A DNA stretch of 64,000 nucleotides from Lindgomyces ingoldianus (taxonomy: Eukaryota > Ascomycota > Dothideomycetes > Pleosporales > Lindgomycetaceae): contig NW_022985169.1 of NCBI RefSeq assembly GCF_010093535.1, positions 966,044-1,030,043 of the forward strand, read 5' to 3'. Made by a program: the position numbers and the translations under genes. Below the pieces are notes generated by a model. That model saw nothing but the letters and a program-made list of their open reading frames with translations, did not search any database and was not told where the DNA came from. Positions 26,662 to 40,308 of this stretch are shown piece after piece; within the stretch, counting starts at the first letter, position 1; every line of letters begins with the position of its first letter.

Positions 26662-29600
26662 ATGTTCGCGTCACTCCTGCGCACTCAGAATGGCCCTCGG
26701 TCTGAGCGCACGCCGCTCCTAGCTGCCTTCAATCTGTACCGCAACCGCCGCGAAGCACACCCCGATAACGAGCGCTCAGTGTCTGACGACGACAACGACG
26801 ACGATTATGCAGCACAGCACGATGGCGAGGAGGACAACGAGGACACTTATGGCCATGTCCGCAATGACGGGCCGCTGCTGCCAGTCTTCTCCGAGTTCCT
26901 AGGTAGCACCTGCCTGATAAGCCGCTTTTGTTTACCTCAACATGCCCTGCTAACCCAAGCCCATAGATCGCCTCCCCATCTACAACACCACCCACTCAAT
27001 CCGTATAATCGTCATCCAGCGGTGCGAGACCACCCTATCTTGGGAGCAGCTTCGCTCGCCGCAGGTCTCGCAGTTCCTCATCAAGCCCATCCAGCAGCAG
27101 ATCCTCTCGGACCATTTCTCGCGTGGGACCCTGTATTGTCTGCTAGCCAATTGCTTGCAGTTCAGGAAGGAAGGAGAATCTAATCCGGGCAATGTGGGCG
27201 TGAGCAGATCAAGAGCGCTGATATGCGAGCTGCTTGCCATGCGCCTACTAAAGGAGTTCTCCACCCGTGAGCTTATTGATGCCCTGTCCTACGACTTCGA
27301 TCCGCTGCAGGGCTTGGCTCCTGCCGCAGCTGGCACTGCGACTCCGGGGGGGAACAGGCCGCGATCGGGACCCCGTTCCGCCCGCATATCCACTCTCGAG
27401 ATCTCTATCCGCGCTCAGGCCAAGAAATTCTTAGCCCACCCTCTGGTCGTCCAGCAGCTCGAGGCTATCTGGGCAGGGACGATAGTCTTCCACTCCGCCG
27501 CAGACAGCTTGCATCGACAACCAGCGCTAGGCCAACACATGCCTGAGCAGCACCGGCTCTATAATGCTATCAATGCAGACGTCTCGCCCGGACGAGGCCC
27601 TTCCCGTCGTCCGTCATCTGCGAAGCAGGAAACTACACGCCGTAGTCTTCCTGGCTTCCCGATCGTGAGGCGCACTGTAACTCTCTATGATCCTCATGAT
27701 GCTTCGCTTTTTAAGCTGTCCCGGCTTCGTGTGCCCCGGTATCGGCAAATGTTCACCACGGTTTCATATGCGATTATGCTTGGGCTCTTCGTAGCAGTGC
27801 TTCGGGAGAAATCTGATGATATCACAGCCCTCGAGGTTCTCTTCTGGTTCTGGAGTGCCGGCTACATGCTCGACGAAATAGTTGGCTTCTCAGAACAGGG
27901 TTTTGGGCTGTATATCATGAGTGTCTGGAACGCCTTCGACCTTGGCATTCTGTTAATGTTCATGGTCTACTACATCCTTCGCCTCTATGGGATCTTGATG
28001 CCCGATGTTAGAAGGCATTATATTGCGAGCATGGCTTACGATGTTCTTGGCTCCACAGCCGTTCTCCTTTTCCCCCGGCTCTTCTCAGCTCTTGACCACT
28101 ATCGGTATTTCTCCCAGCTACTCATTGCTTTCCGCATGATGGCCATGGACTTGGTGGCAATCCTACTACTGATCGTCATAAGCTGCAGTGGCTTCTTTGT
28201 CGCCTTCACCATGTCCTTTAAGAAGGATCTAGACGCACCAAGTGCAGCCTATGCTCTATTCCAGATGCTAATGGGTTTTACGCCAGCCGCATGGGAAATA
28301 TGGGGCGATTATAACCCTCTCGGCCAAACCCTCCTGACTTTATTCCTCTTTATTTGTCACTTTCTCATCGTCACGATTTTGATCACCGTTTTGACCAATT
28401 CGTTTATGGCTATTGTACAAAACGGGAATGAGGAACACCAGTTTCTATTCGCTGTCAACACAATCTCGATGGTCAAATCCGATGCCCTGTTCTCGTATAT
28501 TGCTCCGACGAACATACTTGGATGGCTAGTCATCCCAATGAAATATTGCATGTCGTTCCGGAGGTTCATCAGAATGAACCGGCTCATCATTAAGGTCACC
28601 CACATCCCAATCCTGTTCTCTATTTTTCTCTACGAACGTTTACTCCTGTCGAACTTCGCATACGGACCGACCGATCTAGTAGAACAGCGTGGCCGGGCTC
28701 ACTCAAAATTGCCTGCGTTCACGCTCCGCGGACCTACAGATGTATTCAGTCCTGGGACCCGGCTACGGGAACCTTCCATCACCACTTTCCATAAAGATCG
28801 TGCCCTCGAGGAGGTTTTCCGTCGGCCTTTTCGTGATCCTACCCTCAATGGGACGTCGGAACAACTTCCCAGCAGGCGTAATTCGAGCAACGTTGTTACG
28901 GACTGGATGAAGGGTGTTGGCGATGGTGGAGAAGCCCTTCCCCCTCTGGAAGACACGCGATCAGTGCTTGACCGCCTCGAAACCCGTAAGAGGCCAAGAC
29001 TACGGCGTACTATGACCGCAGGACATACTCAGTACAGGCGCAAACACCCTCTAGCAATGACCCGGTCTGTAGCTTCCGACCCAGATAACAACATCAACAC
29101 ATTCGATCGCCATTTCTCAATCGCCGAAGAGGAAGAGCCCGACATGAGTATGGAGGATTTGCCACAGCAAACGGATGCAGACGGAGATGATGAGCTAGTG
29201 ACTAACGAAGATGATGACAGGGTACCTTCCGATCATGTCGCTGGACAAACCAACGAAGAACTAGACAAAGAGAACAAACATGTCGTCAGTTATGAAACGT
29301 CAGAGGAGGAATACTTCCGCACTCCCATGACAGTCAAGCCGCGTACACCTAAAATGGGAAGTTCACTCTCGTCGGCCGGACTACCGCACGGTACAGCTAC
29401 CAGTCAAAGACCGCCCACAAGGACAAAGCCAGGGCACAGCCGGAACCTATCTACAAATACTGTATTATTTAGTCCGTCGAAGGAGACAATGGAGCAAATG
29501 TCTCGCTCAACGTCTCCGTCTAGAGCTCCCCCTGCGGGCACTCGAAGTGGCACTGTCACACCAGGCCGCATCGTGACAGACGGCCGTCGCACACCAAAGC

Positions 29601-30109
29601 GCCTCGCTTTGTCTGGGGTACCAACGACTCGACCGCGCCCCATAATGCCGCCCCACAATTTAAATCGATCAACACCAAACATCGCAAGTTTTCTCGCCCT
29701 CGATCAACGTCGGAGAGACCCTTCATTCAACGCAGTTGCTTTGGACTTAGCTTCAGACTTGGGTGACAACAGACATGGCCCCGACTACGGGGCGTTGGGC
29801 GCGTTGCCTGCTTCGTTCACTACTCAACTTGAAATGGCTGCGAGGGCTAGAGCTAGAGAAGGGGGTGACGAGGAGTCAAACAGGATGAGCAGGATTATGT
29901 TGGCCAGGATGACGACTCTAGAAGAAGGGTTCAGGGATGTTCTCAAAGAGGTCAAGGGGTTGAAAAAGGGCAGCGAAGACGGTGGGCCGAGCAGAGATGG
30001 AAGCAAAGGACACAGTGCGACGGAGGAGCACTCCAAGAAGAAAGGTAAGGGGAAGAGGAGAAACGACAGAAGAGGCAAAGGAGAGGAACGAATGGGCTCC
30101 AGCGTGTGA
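26662..30109 (+). CDS. YVC1: Vacuolar TRP-like cation channel Yvc1
   Basis: Fungal TRPY channel that releases vacuolar calcium after stretch or osmotic shock. Exons 26662-26902 and 26967-30109 give 1127 residues. After an acidic N-terminus, the splice restores EFLDRLPIYNTTHSIRIIV and CETTLSWEQLRSPQVSQFL, a fungal Yvc1 signature. STRELIDALSYDFDPLQG follows. Six hydrophobic segments lie at about residues 335-560, with the pore region around MLMGFTPAAWEIWGDYNPLG and a last helix ITVLTNSFMAIV. The long C-terminal tail is polar and disordered, with an acidic cluster (DGDDELVTNEDDD) where fungal channels bind calcium, many SP/TP sites and a lysine-rich end. The tail is longer than in yeast, as I recall it. 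Confidence 0.94.
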
Positions 30110-30973
30110 CATGCATTTCTGCGGTTGTCTCGTGGTATTTGCATATTTGGTATATGGCGTCTTGGTTTTTCATGCATCATAAGTTTGTTTTCGGGACCGA
30201 TACCTATACCGTATCTTCTCTTCTCTATAATGGCTCTGTGAGCGCTCCTTTGTATAATATACAATAAATTTCGCTGTTGGGACGCACAATTGCACCTCGC
30301 TGCTCAGCATAGAATATAATCGGGTCATTTAGGATAGGAATTCACATCTTATTGGCGTTTACCTAATTCTAGCAAGAGGTTTAACAACTACATGGCACTC
30401 TCACTGAGTTCCACCTTATGTGAGAATATGGTGTACAAGAGATGATCCCTCATTTGTGGGTCACGTGCTCGCGAGACGACATCTCAAGAGGCTCGGGAGT
30501 CGGGACACCCGTCATCGGGGGGGTTCAGTGGCAGTTCCTGCAGCTCAAAGCCGGATCTGTGGCGACCTAGCGGGGTACCTGCGAAAGTGCGCAGAATGGC
30601 CGGGCTCGATTGGATTCAGGATGTCTTGTGACATGTCCTCGGGCCTCTGACGTCTGGTTTTGGCTTGGCCTATGGCTTTTTCACATCATCCGCCCACGTC
30701 ACTCTCCAAAACTGCGCCATTTCCAACCCGACTGGATCGTGAGCTCACGCAGGCAGGCAGCATGGCACATGCACGCTTCCTTCCTCACTCGCGTGCCCAT
30801 CGTGGCCATGGCCCTCGGTCCGTCACTCCGGTCTCTTCCACTTCTACCACAGCGACACCCATTTGCGAGTGAAAAACACCACCACCTGTTTCTCCTAGAT
30901 TTTGTTCCTATGCGCGCACCAGGTGTGTGACTTCTTTAACTTACTTGTTTACCTTCTTGAGCTGGTCTTCGCT
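30110..30973. promoter_or_regulatory. Intergenic region before the glucoamylase gene
   Basis: 864 bases with the YVC1 3' UTR and the GH15 promoter. An ATG at 30910 is followed by a stop after six codons (ATG CGC GCA CCA GGT GTG TGA) and could be a small uORF. No gene is seen. Confidence 0.4.
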
Positions 30974-32587
30974 ATGGCTTTACTGATACCCTTTGTACTT
31001 GCTGCTTATGTCTTACTCTACGCCTTCGCCTTCACAATTCCGCCTCTCCCACCCATTTCGAACTTCCTAAGCGTTGGGCACGCACAGCAGGCGCAGAAGC
31101 CGCTACAGGATACACTGGATGCGTGGCTTGAAAGAGAAGAAAGAATCGCCCTAGACAAGCTGCTGGCGAACGTGGCACCTGGTGGACGGAATGTGAAGGA
31201 TGCGGCACCGGGCTCTGTGATCGCCAGTCCCTCCCGAGAGCATCCGAACTATTTTTACCAATGTGCGTGCGAGCTCCTTCGTCTGTGTCTCAATTCTTTC
31301 GGCTGACTTGTCACCATAGGGGTTCGTGACGCTGCCATCACTACATCTACTCTCGTGGACCTGTACGCAGAAGATGCGTCTTCGAGTCTCTCGTCACAGC
31401 TCTCTGCCATACTTAACGACTATTCCAACCTCCAATCCGCACTGCAGCATACAAATAATCCGTCCGGCACTTTTGGCGATCTGTCAGGCCTGGGTGAGCC
31501 GAAGTTTGAAGCCGATGGCTCTCCCTTCGTGGGTTCCTGGGGAAGACCTCAGCGAGATGGCCCTGCACTGCGGGCCATAACCCTGATGGCATACCTACGG
31601 GCCTACAATACTTCTCATCCCTCGTTGTGGGCTAGCGATAGTGGAGAGGATTGGTTCAAGCCTCTCTATGACCCATCACTCCCTGCCCATAGCATCATCA
31701 AGGCCGACTTGGAGTACGTGTCCCATTTTTGGAATCAAAGTAGTTTCGACCTATGGGAAGAAGTAGACGGCTTTCATTTCTTTACCGCCATAGTTCAGTT
31801 GCGAGCCATGCGAGAAGGTGCCGACCTCGCTTTAGCTTTTGAAGATGGGGGAGCTGCAGACTGGTACAGCCAGCAAGCCCAGCGGCTAGAACGGTTCGTC
31901 CATGGCTTTTGGGACGAGAGAAAGGGGCATCTTGTTGAAACGCTGTTCAGTTCTCGCACTGGTCTTGATTGCGGCCTTCTCCTCGGATCTCTCCACGGCT
32001 ACCCTTCTGCATCCTCTCATACCCCTGTCTACGCTCCGTACTCTGACGAGCTTCTCGTCTCCTTACTAGCCCTCGTTCAGGACCAACGCACCCGGTTCCC
32101 CATTAATGCCGCACCCTCGTCCGAGGAAGACGACAACGCTATGGAAGGAGTAGGCCTTGGACGCTATCCCGAGGATGTGTACGATGGTTACGGTACCGAT
32201 AAGCGTGGGGGAAATCCCTGGTTCCTATGCACGGCCTCTGCTGCCCAAGTCTTGTATATCACCGCCGAGCATCTGGTGACTACTTCCAATCTCACCATCT
32301 CCTCTACAGGCCTACCATTCTACGAAGCCCTGATGTCCTCATCGTCGCTAGAACCACAATCGGATACAACATATGGTCCTAGCGATGCAGTTTTTCACAG
32401 TGTGATCGAGAGACTAAAAAGTGCGGGCGATGAGTTCATGGAGGTGATCAAGACGCACACCGATGCGGAGGGAAGTCTCAGTGAGCAATTCGATCGTGTC
32501 ACTGGGTACGAGCGTGGCGCCAAAGACCTCACCTGGAGCTACGGAGCTTTTTTGCAAGCCGTGAGAGCTCGAAAGAGGATTTTGTGA
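30974..32587 (+). CDS. GH15 glucoamylase without starch-binding domain
   Basis: Releases glucose from the non-reducing ends of starch or glycogen. Exons 30974-31262 and 31320-32587 give 518 residues, enough for the catalytic domain only. The N-terminus MALLIPFVLAAYVLLYAFAF is a signal peptide or signal anchor. The splice restores NYFYQWVRDAA, the family's conserved first substrate-binding segment. Further signatures are DGPALRAITLMAYL, SFDLWEEVDGFHFFT with the catalytic acid Glu, GGNPWFLCT and KDLTWSYGAFLQA. No CBM20 starch-binding domain follows. I chose ATG 30974 because the frame upstream lacks another ATG. I did not assign the catalytic base. Confidence 0.93.
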
Positions 32588-34197
32588 CAATGTGGTAGGA
32601 GTAATTGAGATGAGATGGTTAGGTATTGGTGTAAGGGTGGATACGAGATGGCATGGAAGGCAATGGGTAACGGGATATGAATCATGAGGCATGAATGTAA
32701 ATGTATGTATATCAGGATTAGGGATATGGATATAGAATACAGAGGGCCTAGGGACTTCTGGTTCTTAGCCTTTTTTTCAAGCCCGAGGGGTATGTACAGG
32801 TACATATTTTGGTAACAAACTTCGGGGAAAGTAGTGAATGCTCAGACTTCCTGGGCAATCTTCCAGTACAGGCCACACTAATCTCTTGCATGCTATCGCA
32901 TCCCACGAAACATAACCACAGTAGGTTTGATCTCTCAACCCTCTTCCTAGAATTCATTAAGGCGTCAAGAGGATTCTACCTTCTGTTACAAATCAGATTC
33001 TTTGCTACCTTCTCCGAGACCATAGAGATAGAGAGAAGGAAATCATCCCCTTTTTGAGCACAAGCAACCCGGTCAATGGGTAATGATGCGATCGTGCAAC
33101 CAGCGAGCTCACTAGTGATAACAGCAACTCGCTATTCGACATTCTGGCCTTGGCAGTAGCTGAAGGTGCTTTACGCTTGAAAGTCGGAGACCATGTCGCT
33201 CTACAAGAACCACTCGTTTGAGTTGAAGCGTAAACCAAAAATGGCCATTCCGTTCTCATACTAGTGCGATCGCTACAATTCAGCCAGGATTATCCACTTC
33301 CAGTATCCCGCCATCTCCGCACCTCCATGCTCGTCGCCGCATCGCTCCCTTGCCAGAATTGACCATCGTTATCCTCCCAAGTCCTTCAAATTGACTTGTC
33401 ATGAAGAACAAGAGTCTTAGGCACTTGCACATCACGCATCATCGCTGCGTGTCCTCAGGAATCAATTATCTCCTTTGAGGTTGTTGAAATTTCTGCAACT
33501 CCGCATCCCAAACGCCATCCTTCTTGATCACCGTCAACTTTTCAGAGTCCCCGAGTATAAGTTATCTTCTCTCTCTTCTCTGAAGCGCGCTACTCGCCAT
33601 TGAGCTTTTCCGACCCAAAAACTCGAAGGAACATGGCCCCTGAATCTAATTCTCTGCATCAACCCAAATGACTGCAGGTATCTTGCATTGAATCACTTTA
33701 CAACAAAGAGTGAAAGGACGCATTCGACGCGGAGGCTTATCGGTACATGCAAATACCTCACTTCAAAAGTTTTCGTACCCTTGGCGGGCTATATTCCACA
33801 CGTCGACTTTGTGGCACGTCTCATGGTTACACTGAGATTGAGGCTGATCTGAATTCCCCCCTGTCGAGGCTCTGCACGAGACTTGCCATTCGTCCGCCCA
33901 AACAAAACATGTTCGCAAACCTGGATTCGTCTACCCAAATCCCGTACATTTTTTTGGATTTTGGGCGAGGGTCGTAACGACTGGTCATGGTTCATTACCC
34001 GCATGAGATCGACTTAGCCTGAATTCGTTATGCGATAGCATGAATGAGCAGATCGCTGCGGCGTCTATCTACCCTTTCCAGGTTCGACATCGGGCGAAAG
34101 TCACAAGGTACATCCAGGTCGAGATTTGGGCACAAAAATTGCTGACAGCCATGATGATATCTGGTGTAATGGCGACGCAAAGTTAGTCATACCTTGA
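32588..34197. other. Gene-poor stretch after glucoamylase
   Basis: About 1.6 kb. Only short chance frames on both strands. No repeat, RNA gene or protein family is recognised. Confidence 0.45.
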
Positions 34198-34593
34198 GAC
34201 AAATCCTCAGGTCCATTAGATGAAGGTCTCAATCGCGCTTGCTGGACCGAGAAGTTTTGCTCTGAGGATTACATCCACATTGGCGTACCTGCTTTGGATG
34301 TCGCCAAGGAGGAGGGAGATTTTCTAAACCGATTCTTCGGAACCAAGCTACTTAGTGGAGATCTTAGTGACTTGGCGGCTTACAGTACAGCAAGGCACGT
34401 GCTAGAATCTGAAGGAAACGTTCCCGTCCGCTCCGGAAGGTTCACCTCCTACGCCAAGTTCCTAACTATCCCAGTGATCCACACCTATAACACTATTATC
34501 AATTCAAAGCAATTGGCGCTCGCCCGTATAGATCCTTTGCAGATCTTATTCTATTTTGATTATCTGCTCCAGGAGTATGGCAAGATTTGGTAG
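34198..34593 (+). pseudogene. Unrecognised open stretch, probably a gene relic
   Basis: About 131 codons without a stop between TGA and TAG, with protein-like composition (for example SEDYIHIGVPALDVAKEEGD and TSYAKFLTIPVIHTYNT). There is no ATG at its beginning and no clear splice structure. Protein-like sequence seems to go on after 34593 in another frame (RDRYDIDSCFFQLHVAS), but stops break it. I do not recognise the family. It may be a decayed gene or a chance frame. Confidence 0.3.
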
Positions 34594-35555
34594 ATCTAGA
34601 TGTCAGCAGGTAGTGTCCATATTGCTCCTGCAGCAGTATCCTTCCGAGACCGTTACGATATCGACTCCTGCTTCTTTCAGCTGCATGTGGCTAGTATTAA
34701 TGGACGCTTGGGACCTAGGCTTCGTCCAATCTAAGATAGAGTCACTCATACCAACAATTCGGCGACCGCAGTCCTGGGCTTCGGCGTCTGAAGAGTAGCT
34801 ACTGGGTTATAGATCCCTTTCCCCGCCGGCTTGGGTATGTGTTCTGGAAAGTTCTTCAAGATTTCCAAGTGGGGCAAGCAATCTGAGCGAACCCTGCACC
34901 TGAAACTCCATGGAAAGACGGAGTGTCAGCCTCCTTGGCATGCCTAGGGAAGCAGGTACTCAACAGTTCGTGGCATATGACATTTTAGAAACAGCTCTTT
35001 ACTTTCAAGCAAGACCTTACAGTGTCAAGGTTTAGAGCGAGAAATATCGATACCATCATTCAGGGAAAGTTTCTACAACATACTACTGTAACGGAAACTC
35101 CTTTTTAAAAAACGCTCGTTCCACGGGTCCGTTCAGCAACTCACATCGATTACCTCCCAGGGAAACCATTTAGAACTTGATATTTTATCCGGAGTTTACT
35201 CTAGAAGCAACATACCCAACATTGTCTGGGTATCACGTTACCCTAGACTCAACACAAAGTAGCGCACAGATCTCCGCATTTACCCCAGAATTGCTCCACG
35301 ATGAGAGAGGATCTCGTCTCCGTTTCATCTTTTGACCATTCCGTTTACTTTCGGTGTTCCCGGCGGGCCGTAGCCCTTGTGGGATTGGTGGTAATACTCT
35401 ATGGCGAAGTCGATGGTTGGAGGCGCTCCCCCCCCTAAGACACCATTCAAGCTATTAAGCATGTAGACTGCAGATGGCTGACGACGTATATAAGGGTAGA
35501 TTCCCTATGTCTTGAAGCTCCTCAGCATCCAAGAGCAATTCATCGATCCGCCATT
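34594..35555. other. Intergenic region before GH7 gene
   Basis: 962 bases. The last 100 bases hold the GH7 promoter with a TATA-like element. Otherwise no feature is seen. Confidence 0.4.
35486..35496 (+). promoter_or_regulatory. TATA box of the GH7 gene
   Basis: A gtatataaggg element lies about 65-70 bases before the GH7 ATG, the usual position in highly expressed cellulase genes. Confidence 0.55.
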
Positions 35556-37027
35556 ATGTACAAATCACTCGCCCTCGCTTCTCTCTCCCTCTTTGGGGCT
35601 GTCAGTGCCCAGCAAGTCGGCACTCAGCAGACCGAGACTCACCCAAAGATGTCCTGGAAGACCTGCACTGGCAAGGGCGGAACTAGCTGCACGACCAAGA
35701 GTGCCTCCATCACTCTCGACTCGAACTGGAGATGGGCTCATCTCACCAGCGGCTACACCAACTGCTACACAGATAACGCCTGGAACACCACCTCCTGCAA
35801 GGACGGTGCGGCATGCGCGAAGAACTGTGCCATCGATGGTGCCGACTATTCTGGCACATACGGCATCACTGCCGGTAGCGATGCTCTTACCCTGAAGTTC
35901 GTCACCAAGGGCTCGTACTCGACAAACATTGGATCCCGAACCTACCTTATGGAATCCGACAGCAAATATCAGATGTTCAATTTGATTGGCAAGGAGTTCA
36001 CTTTCGATGTGGATGTCTCCAAGCTTCCCTGTGGCCTGAACGGTGCTCTGTACTTCGTTGAAATGGCGGCTGATGGTGGCATGGGCAAAGGAAACAACAA
36101 GGCTGGTGCTAAATACGGAACTGGTGAGTGCGTAAATGGTTCCGCCAATCATAGTCTGACATATCTTTAGGTTACTGTGATGCTCAGTGCCCCCACGATA
36201 TCAAGTGGATCAATGGCGAGGCTAACTCCGCTGGCTGGGTGCCATCTAGCAACGACAAGAACGCTGGAAGCGGCACATGGGGAGCCTGCTGTCCAGAAAT
36301 GGATATTTGGGAGGGAAATTCCATTTCTACTGCCTATACTCCCCATCCCTGTAGTGGCAATGGGCTGGTCAGGTGTGAGGGCACTGACTGCGGTGATGGT
36401 GACAATCGATATGGAGGTATCTGCGACAAGGATGGTTGTGACTTCAACGTATGACTATCGCCTCCCCTATAAATATTTCAGAAGCTGATTTTATAACAGA
36501 GCTACCGCATGGGTGTCAAGGACTTCTACGGCCCGGGAATGACTCTCGATACTAATAAGAAGATGACGGTGGTTACTCAGTTTGTCGGGTCCGGATCCAG
36601 TCTCTCTGAGATCAAGCGCTTCTACGTTCAGGGCGGCAAGGTCTTCAAGAACAGCGAATCGGCAATCTCTGGTATCACTGGTAACTCTATCTCCGATGCT
36701 TGGTGCGAGCAGCAGAAGACCGTTTTCGGTGACACCTCTTCGTACAAGGCCAAAGGTGGACTGAACGCGATGGCTGCTTCCCTTGCCCGCGGCCACGTCC
36801 TAGTCATGTCTCTGTGGGACGACCATGCGGTCAACATGCTCTGGCTCGACTCCACCTACCCCACCGACAAGGACGCATCCACCCCCGGTGTCGGCCGTGG
36901 TACTTGTGCTACCAGCTCCGGCAAGCCGGAGGACGTTGAGGCCAACTCTCCCAATGCCCAGGTCATCTACTCCAACATCCGCTTCGGTCCAATTGGATCC
37001 ACCTTCGATGAGGCCGCGGCCAAATAA
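35556..37027 (+). CDS. GH7 cellobiohydrolase, single-domain
   Basis: Secreted reducing-end cellobiohydrolase. Exons 35556-36123, 36171-36448 and 36500-37027 give 457 residues. Residues 1-18 are a signal peptide ([14 protein letters not shown]) and the mature enzyme starts [16 protein letters not shown]. The catalytic EMDIWE motif gives Glu232, Asp234 and Glu237. Conserved disulfide segments are visible ([29 protein letters not shown]), and the loops YVQGGKVF and [11 protein letters not shown] fit a cellobiohydrolase rather than an endoglucanase. The protein stops at FDEAAAK with no linker or CBM1. After the catalytic motif it reads WEGNS where most family members I recall have WEANS. Confidence 0.95.
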
Positions 37028-40000
37028 GTTATTTAGGGGATCACTTTAAGAGAGATCTCGCATAACGGGTTAGAGCTTAGATCCTAGAGCTATGTAAGCA
37101 TCCAAAATCTGGGGGTTTCATTATACTTTTCTGATGTATATGTTTCGGAGGTGAATGTAGGAGACACAAAACTGCATCTATAAAGGAGCGATTGGTGGTC
37201 ATTACTCGATCAGATATTGCATCATTTCGCACCCTTTGCTATCCTTCGTCCACATTGGACTGTGCTGTGCCACTTTTGCTTTGAGTTCAGTCCCAAGTAA
37301 TCAACGGGCATTTCTCTTTCATAATTCGAGTCGACTTAGGCTTGAATTAATTCCTGACTTTTAGCTTTCAGAAAAGATTTGCTGCATCGAATGTAGCCTA
37401 ATCTATGCATTCATTGGGCGCTAAGGTGAAATGTAAAGGTTTAGGATCGGAGAATAAGGGCAAGCCCTTGCCCTTACGACGCAATAAGACTGTTGGGATG
37501 GCAAATGGGGACGCGCTCGGTTAGGATTGACGTCCACTATCCAACCATTTCGATGAGTCAAGACCTGCTGTTTGTATTCACAACCGTATATTCGTATTCT
37601 AAATTTGTGACAGCAGAGAAGGGTCAGGAAATTAGAAGAGAGAATGGACCAAGCTAATTTTTCTATACACAGCAACTAAGGCGAGGTATCACAATTGCGG
37701 CAATACTACCTTGTTTTCTTTTTACACTATTTTTAAACCTGAAATAGTGAGCATCTATCACGTACCACGATATAAGTTTTATATATACATATGCCTAATA
37801 TTTATGGGGAATTATATATCATAGCTTATCTTTCTACACAAATTGAAATGACTAGCACAAGGAAGTAACGTTTCGTCCTGACCATGTGTAATCAATGATT
37901 TCACAATGACCAAAGCAGACCGCCCAAGCATGTGCACATGCATCTACCCTGTAGGTGCAATTCAAGAGGGGGAACATTTTGTTCAGTCAGCAATATAGCC
38001 TTAGGGCTCGAGTGGAACAACACCCAAATCAAATGTTAGGATGAGATATGCTTGCAGGCCTCAAGAATGGCTCTTCGAGATGTTGGCCCTTGTACTCATA
38101 ACACTCGGCCTAATCGGCCTTACAATTCTTCTTCAATGTTGTCATGATGAGCCCGCACCCAAGCGGCGTGCTAGAATTACCCTGAGTACTATAGTTTTCA
38201 TTGTCTCGGGGGGCTTCCGACGGGCGATGATAACGCCGATTGCCGCTTGTATCAGTCAACAAAGTTAGTTTACTCTCTCTAGGAAGCCAGAGAGTTTGGA
38301 GGAGTAGCGAATTTATGACCAAGTGGGCAGGGCATCGAGCTATGCTGTCCACTCTGACAGGATATCTTTGGGGGGAATAGCGGTACCGTCGCATCAAGGC
38401 TAGACGCTGGTCCCGACTGTAAACAGGCCTCGGAGGTGTGAATTGATCAATTTTGTGTGAGAGAGCCCCGATAGCGCCGGTGGCAGGACCATTGGGATCC
38501 AATGAAGAGGCTCTGGCAGAGTTCAGTAATGTTTGCAAGTACTCCTTGTTGTGTTGCAGAATACTGCATGGATCCCATTGTCGAAGGGACTAGAAGTTGG
38601 CCTCTCCAATAACATGGTGGCAGCCACCTACAGCGGTCTCTTATCCTCCCAACCCCTTGAGATTCCTAATTCACCCTTCTTGTCCTAGCAGTAGCTACAT
38701 CTGAGATCCATCCTTGACATTGGGTGTTGACACACTCTACCTCAGCAATACTAATAAGATTCTGCTAAACTTCATTCTAAGCGAAACTAAACATTTATGC
38801 TTTCTTGTAGCAAATGGACATATTTTCTTTAAATCGAGACCATTGTAGTTGTATGTTGTAGAACCAGCAGCTCTGTCTTCCGTCGCGACCGACTGAGGTC
38901 TATATTTGATCGTTTGCTGGAAGAATGAATCCAGAGCCAAAGTTATGGCGAGGGATTTTTGGCCGGTTACATAGGCTTAACATATATGGTGGTCATACTC
39001 TACTGCGTAGATAGTACTACTAGAACTATAATAAATACAGCCTAGCATATGATCAACACCTTACAAATTAACGAAAGTATACTTGTGTAAAATGTATAGA
39101 ATAATGGTTCGCTTAAAGTGTCGAGCTAACTCGTGTACGGCTAAACACAGATAAGTAAGCTATTCGTGGGAGTCAGGTAGGCATGACTGGCACTCCCTGC
39201 CAGATGTTAGTAATTGCATGCACTTTTCTCGTAACGACTATTTTGAAAACACATAGTGAACCTGGAAGTCTTTAGAAGGCGGGTCTGCTAGCGATGTTCT
39301 TTCATACCAATGTCAGGGAATTATTCATACCGTCGTGCGCAAACTACAAAGCGAGAAGGGGAATCTTCTAAACACTATGAGTGTGATTGAAGCCCCCATT
39401 GGTGGCAGCTCTGCCGGTCCGGCGCTTGTTAAAGTATCTAAACGAGAGCAGACCTGTATTCCAGAGAAGTCACTAAATTTTAAACCCGACCTTTCTGTGC
39501 TCTCCTAATAATTTCTTCCCAAATGCAATGTAGAAATCTAACTAGATAACCCAACCTTTCTTTACATCTCGCTCAAGTCTCTTCCTTAATTCCCCATTTA
39601 ATTTTTGCAGCAAGACAAGCAGCTACTTCTTGTAGATTGTCTAGTCTAGCCCGACATGCTTTCTTTTCTGATTCAAGTTACCTTTTAATGCTGATATTAG
39701 TAATTTTATATAGACGGTATTTACAGATACAATGTCTGCACTATTCACGCATGGCTCACACAATAGCCACACGTTGCCAAGACTTACGCCTTTTCTTACA
39801 TATATATAGACCCTAGGTACACTCCTTTAGCAATCAACTCAGTTCCTCATGATTTCTGTAACCCCCTACCCTGAAAGCTTCACATACAATAACTAGACAA
39901 GGCAATGGACTCTATCAGTTATGTTCTTAGACCGAAAAGTATTTCAAGTTTACCTCTGTAAGACCCTCCGTGGGAGTGAGATGCAGTGGTAAGTGAGGTA

Positions 40001-40308
40001 CCTGATATTGCATAATAGATAAGTTAAGCGTTGATTTGCTGATGTGGATCAGATGATAAATTTACAATACCACCTCTAATCAGATCGAGAGGAATGGCAG
40101 GGCTGAAGTGAAATCCAGCGTGAGAATTTGGGATGAGGAAATGGCTCTGATGAGGTATAAATGCAGTCTAGAAAATTCTATGGAGGATAAATCTCACGAC
40201 CTACGGACTTCAAGCCTTTCCACCAAGATCTGCGATGAGCCCCAAACTGGTTCTTCTTCGGTCGGTAGCCCTCACCTACTTAAGCAACAAATTAAAAGCA
40301 TAGATCTC
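37028..40308. other. Gene-poor, AT-rich region
   Basis: About 3.3 kb with no gene I can support. Frames at 38041-38268 (plus) and 38110-38538 (minus, TTG start) are short and match nothing I know. There is no terminal repeat, transposase motif or tandem repeat visible. It may be decayed accessory DNA. Confidence 0.45.

Noticed and set aside
38110..38538. 142-codon minus-strand frame
   Set aside because: TTG start, no family signature and no continuing exon.
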